Source: Actinomycetes bacterium (lineage in GTDB: Bacteria > Actinomycetota > Actinomycetes > Actinomycetales > Dermatophilaceae). Taken from it: a stretch of 7,363 nt of DNA. The notes beneath the pieces were generated by a model that saw nothing but the letters and a program-made list of their open reading frames with translations, made no database searches and was not told where the DNA came from. The number at the start of each line of letters is the position of its first letter. Within the stretch, counting starts at the first letter, position 1. Made by a program: the position numbers and the translations under genes. The DNA is taken from NCBI GenBank assembly GCA_023451855.1, contig JAEXXY010000385.1:1-7363 (forward strand), read 5' to 3'. This document shows, piece by piece, positions 6,353 to 7,363 of the stretch.

Positions 6353-6393
6353 TGCGGACGAGGGAGCCGTACCCGCACAGCGACAAGACGGCC
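6353..6393 (+). ncRNA. Guanidine-III (ykkC-III) riboswitch
   Basis: Three conserved blocks occur in the right order and spacing: CGGACGAGG (6355-6363), CCGTACCCG (6367-6375) and GACAAGACGG (6382-6391). They match the guanidine-III class as I recall it from the Thermobifida fusca RNA. The pseudoknot helices can be drawn: GCGG (6354-6357) pairs with CCGC (6373-6376), and GCCGT (6366-6370) pairs with ACGGC (6388-6392). The outer pairs differ from the recalled T. fusca ones yet still pair, which supports a real structure. The RNA ends 15 bases before the ATG of the first SMR gene, next to its weak GGA ribosome-binding sites, so control is probably translational. Guanidinium would switch on the export genes. 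Confidence 0.9.
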
Positions 6394-6407
6394 GGATCGG
6401 AACTGCC

Positions 6408-6722
6408 ATGTACTGGCTCGTCCTCGTCGTCTCCGGGGCCCTCGAGGCCGTCTGGGCCACCGCGCTCGCCGCGTCGGACGGCTTCCGGCGCCCCCGCGCC
6501 ACAACGCTGTTCGCCGTCTCGCTCGTGCTGAGCATGGTCGGCCTCGCGTGGGCCATGACCGGCCTGCCCGCGGGCACCGCCTACGCCGTGTGGGTCGGCA
6601 TCGGCGCCGTCGGCACGATCGCGCTCGCCGTCGCCCGTGGCGCCGAGCGGCTCGGAGCGGCACGCACCGTGCTGCTCGTCGTGCTCGTCGGCTGCATCGC
6701 CGGGCTCAAGGCGGTGGCGTGA
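6408..6722 (+). CDS. SMR family guanidinium exporter subunit 1 (Gdx/SugE-like)
   Basis: This 104-aa, four-helix small multidrug resistance protein exchanges protons for guanidinium. Glu13 in GALEAVWA is the essential proton/substrate carboxylate, with Trp16 nearby as in Gdx proteins. The GTAYAVWVGIG stretch in helix 3 is the family dimer/flexibility motif. Between helices 3 and 4 it has RGAERLG instead of the GES-type loop of single-gene Gdx, consistent with one half of a specialised pair. The ATG at 6408 gives normal SMR length; the in-frame ATG at 6327 would overlap the promoter -10 and the whole riboswitch and is rejected. Its TGA overlaps the next gene's ATG by one base. The upstream guanidine-III riboswitch makes guanidinium by far the likeliest substrate. 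Confidence 0.93.
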   Translation: MYWLVLVVSGALEAVWATALAASDGFRRPRATTLFAVSLVLSMVGLAWAMTGLPAGTAYAVWVGIGAVGTIALAVARGAERLGAARTVLLVVLVGCIAGLKAVA

Positions 6723-7078
6723 TGCCGTGGGTCGTGCTGCTGCTCAGCGCCGTCCTCGAGGCCGTCTGGGCCTCGGCGCTCGCCGCGTCCGAAGGGCTCT
6801 CGCGCCCGCTCCCGGCCGCGGTCTTCCTCGTCGCCGGCGCCCTGAGCATGGTGGGCCTGGCGCGCGCGGCCCGCTCGATCCCCATCGGGACCGCGTACGC
6901 AGTGTGGACCGGCGTCGGCGCCGCCCTCACGGTGACGTGGGCGATGCTCTTCGGCGGGGAGGCCTTCTCGGTGGCCAAGGTCGTGCTGCTGGCCGGGGTC
7001 GTCGCTGCCGTCATCGGGCTCAAGGTCGTCGGCACCCCGGCGCGTCCGGCGAGGGAGCAAAGCGTCCGGAGCCGATGA
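6722..7078 (+). CDS. SMR family guanidinium exporter subunit 2 (Gdx/SugE-like)
   Basis: This 118-aa partner of the preceding SMR gene starts inside that gene's stop codon (TGATG) and has no clear Shine-Dalgarno of its own, so it is translationally coupled. It has Glu13 and Trp16 in VLEAVWAS, the IPIGTAYAVWTGVG helix-3 motif, and FGGEAFSVAKV close to the Gdx GE loop. The C-terminus extends about 14 residues beyond a typical SMR protein with an Arg-rich tail (TPARPAREQSVRSR), which could face the cytoplasm. Adjacent, unequal SMR genes usually form an obligate heterodimer such as YkkC/YkkD; that pairing is inferred from arrangement here. Confidence 0.93.
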   Translation: MPWVVLLLSAVLEAVWASALAASEGLSRPLPAAVFLVAGALSMVGLARAARSIPIGTAYAVWTGVGAALTVTWAMLFGGEAFSVAKVVLLAGVVAAVIGLKVVGTPARPAREQSVRSR

Positions 7079-7087
7079 TGGGGTCGA

Positions 7088-7112
7088 CGTCTCCGGCAGC
7101 GGGCCGCGGACG
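7088..7112 (+). terminator. Possible hairpin after the SMR pair
   Basis: CGTCTCCGG (7088-7096) can pair with CCGCGGACG (7104-7112) with one mismatch and one G-U wobble around a 7-base loop. There is no T-tract. It sits between the SMR genes and the next start, where a terminator would be expected, but such stems arise easily in sequence this GC-rich. Confidence 0.25.
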
Positions 7113-7118
7113 CTGACC

Positions 7119-7124
7119 AAGGAG
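7119..7124 (+). promoter_or_regulatory. Ribosome-binding site of the secreted-protein gene
   Basis: AAGGAG lies eight bases before the GTG at 7133, ideal spacing. It fixes the start of the last gene, which is cut by the window edge. Confidence 0.75.
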
Positions 7125-7132
7125 CCCTCACC

Positions 7133-7363
7133 GTGCCCAAGCCCTCACCCTGGTCGGTCGCGCTCGTCGCGACGCTCTCGCTCTCACTCGGCGGCGCCGG
7201 TCTCGCGGCCGGCGCCGGTGCCGCGTCGGCCGCGCCGACGTCAGCCGTGTCGGCCACGACCCCCGCCGCCTCCTCGCCGACGGCGTTCCTCGCCCCGAAC
7301 GGACACACCTACGACCTTGCCACCGGTGCCACGGACGACCCGCGCGCCGCGACGCTCCTCGCC
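7133..7363 (+). CDS. Secreted protein, N-terminal part only (function unknown)
   Basis: Only 77 codons are visible, open to the window's end. The start is a GTG with a good AAGGAG site. The N-terminus is a Sec-type signal peptide: short basic n-region (Lys3), hydrophobic stretch at about residues 8-30 (VALVATLSLSLGG and Ala/Gly-rich), and a likely cleavage after Ala33 (ASA before AP). There is no twin-arginine motif and no lipobox Cys. After it comes an Ala/Ser/Thr/Pro-rich spacer and then FLAPNGHTYDLATG, the beginning of a mature domain I do not recognise. It is 54 bases after the second SMR gene on the same strand. Whether it is co-transcribed or unrelated to guanidine export cannot be judged from this fragment. 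Confidence 0.75.
   Translation, partial: MPKPSPWSVALVATLSLSLGGAGLAAGAGAASAAPTSAVSATTPAASSPTAFLAPNGHTYDLATGATDDPRAATLLA

Noticed and set aside
6230..6577. An upstream extension of the CHAT reading frame to 910 aa
   Set aside because: It runs antisense through the riboswitch and the first SMR gene, and the family's N-terminal pattern starts at YLDFDIAL just after the ATG at 6196.

Overview
The window is very GC-rich with strong G/C bias at third codon positions. It carries a mycothiol-dependent-type maleylpyruvate isomerase paralogue, a family tied to actinobacterial thiol chemistry. Together these point to a high-GC actinobacterium, possibly Micrococcales-like, though the genus cannot be fixed from the sequence.

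Layout. Positions 102-875 (+) encode a 257-aa DinB/MDMPI-fold protein. It converges on a minus-strand block read from right to left: a CHAT-domain protease fused through a transmembrane segment to a CBM9-like domain (6196-3845), a caspase/metacaspase-like protease (3842-1863) starting two bases after the CHAT stop, and a class-B (YfeX-like) DyP heme peroxidase (1805-906) 57 bases further on. Divergent from this block, after an intergenic region of about 210 bases, comes a plus-strand guanidine unit: a promoter, a guanidine-III (ykkC-III) riboswitch at 6353-6393, and two overlapping SMR transporter genes (6408-6722 and 6722-7078). The window ends in the first 77 codons of a secreted protein starting at 7133.

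How the genes work together. The guanidine unit is readable with confidence: the riboswitch senses guanidinium and the paired SMR proteins, probably a heterodimer, export it. The minus-strand block is the unusual part. The CHAT protein looks like a receptor: caspase-fold protease in the cytoplasm, a short helical/TPR-like segment, a Pro/Gln linker, one membrane span, and a carbohydrate-binding-type beta domain outside. It is tightly coupled to a second caspase-fold protease with an intact His/Cys dyad and a large beta-rich C-terminal region. I infer a membrane-sensing, two-protease cascade that could serve envelope surveillance, regulated cell death or phage defence. No function for this pair can be proven from sequence. 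The DyP peroxidase may be a third operon member or an independent neighbour.

No tRNA, rRNA, CRISPR array, transposase or integrase was seen. No gene-free stretch exceeds 300 bases; the longest is the regulatory region between the CHAT and first SMR genes.
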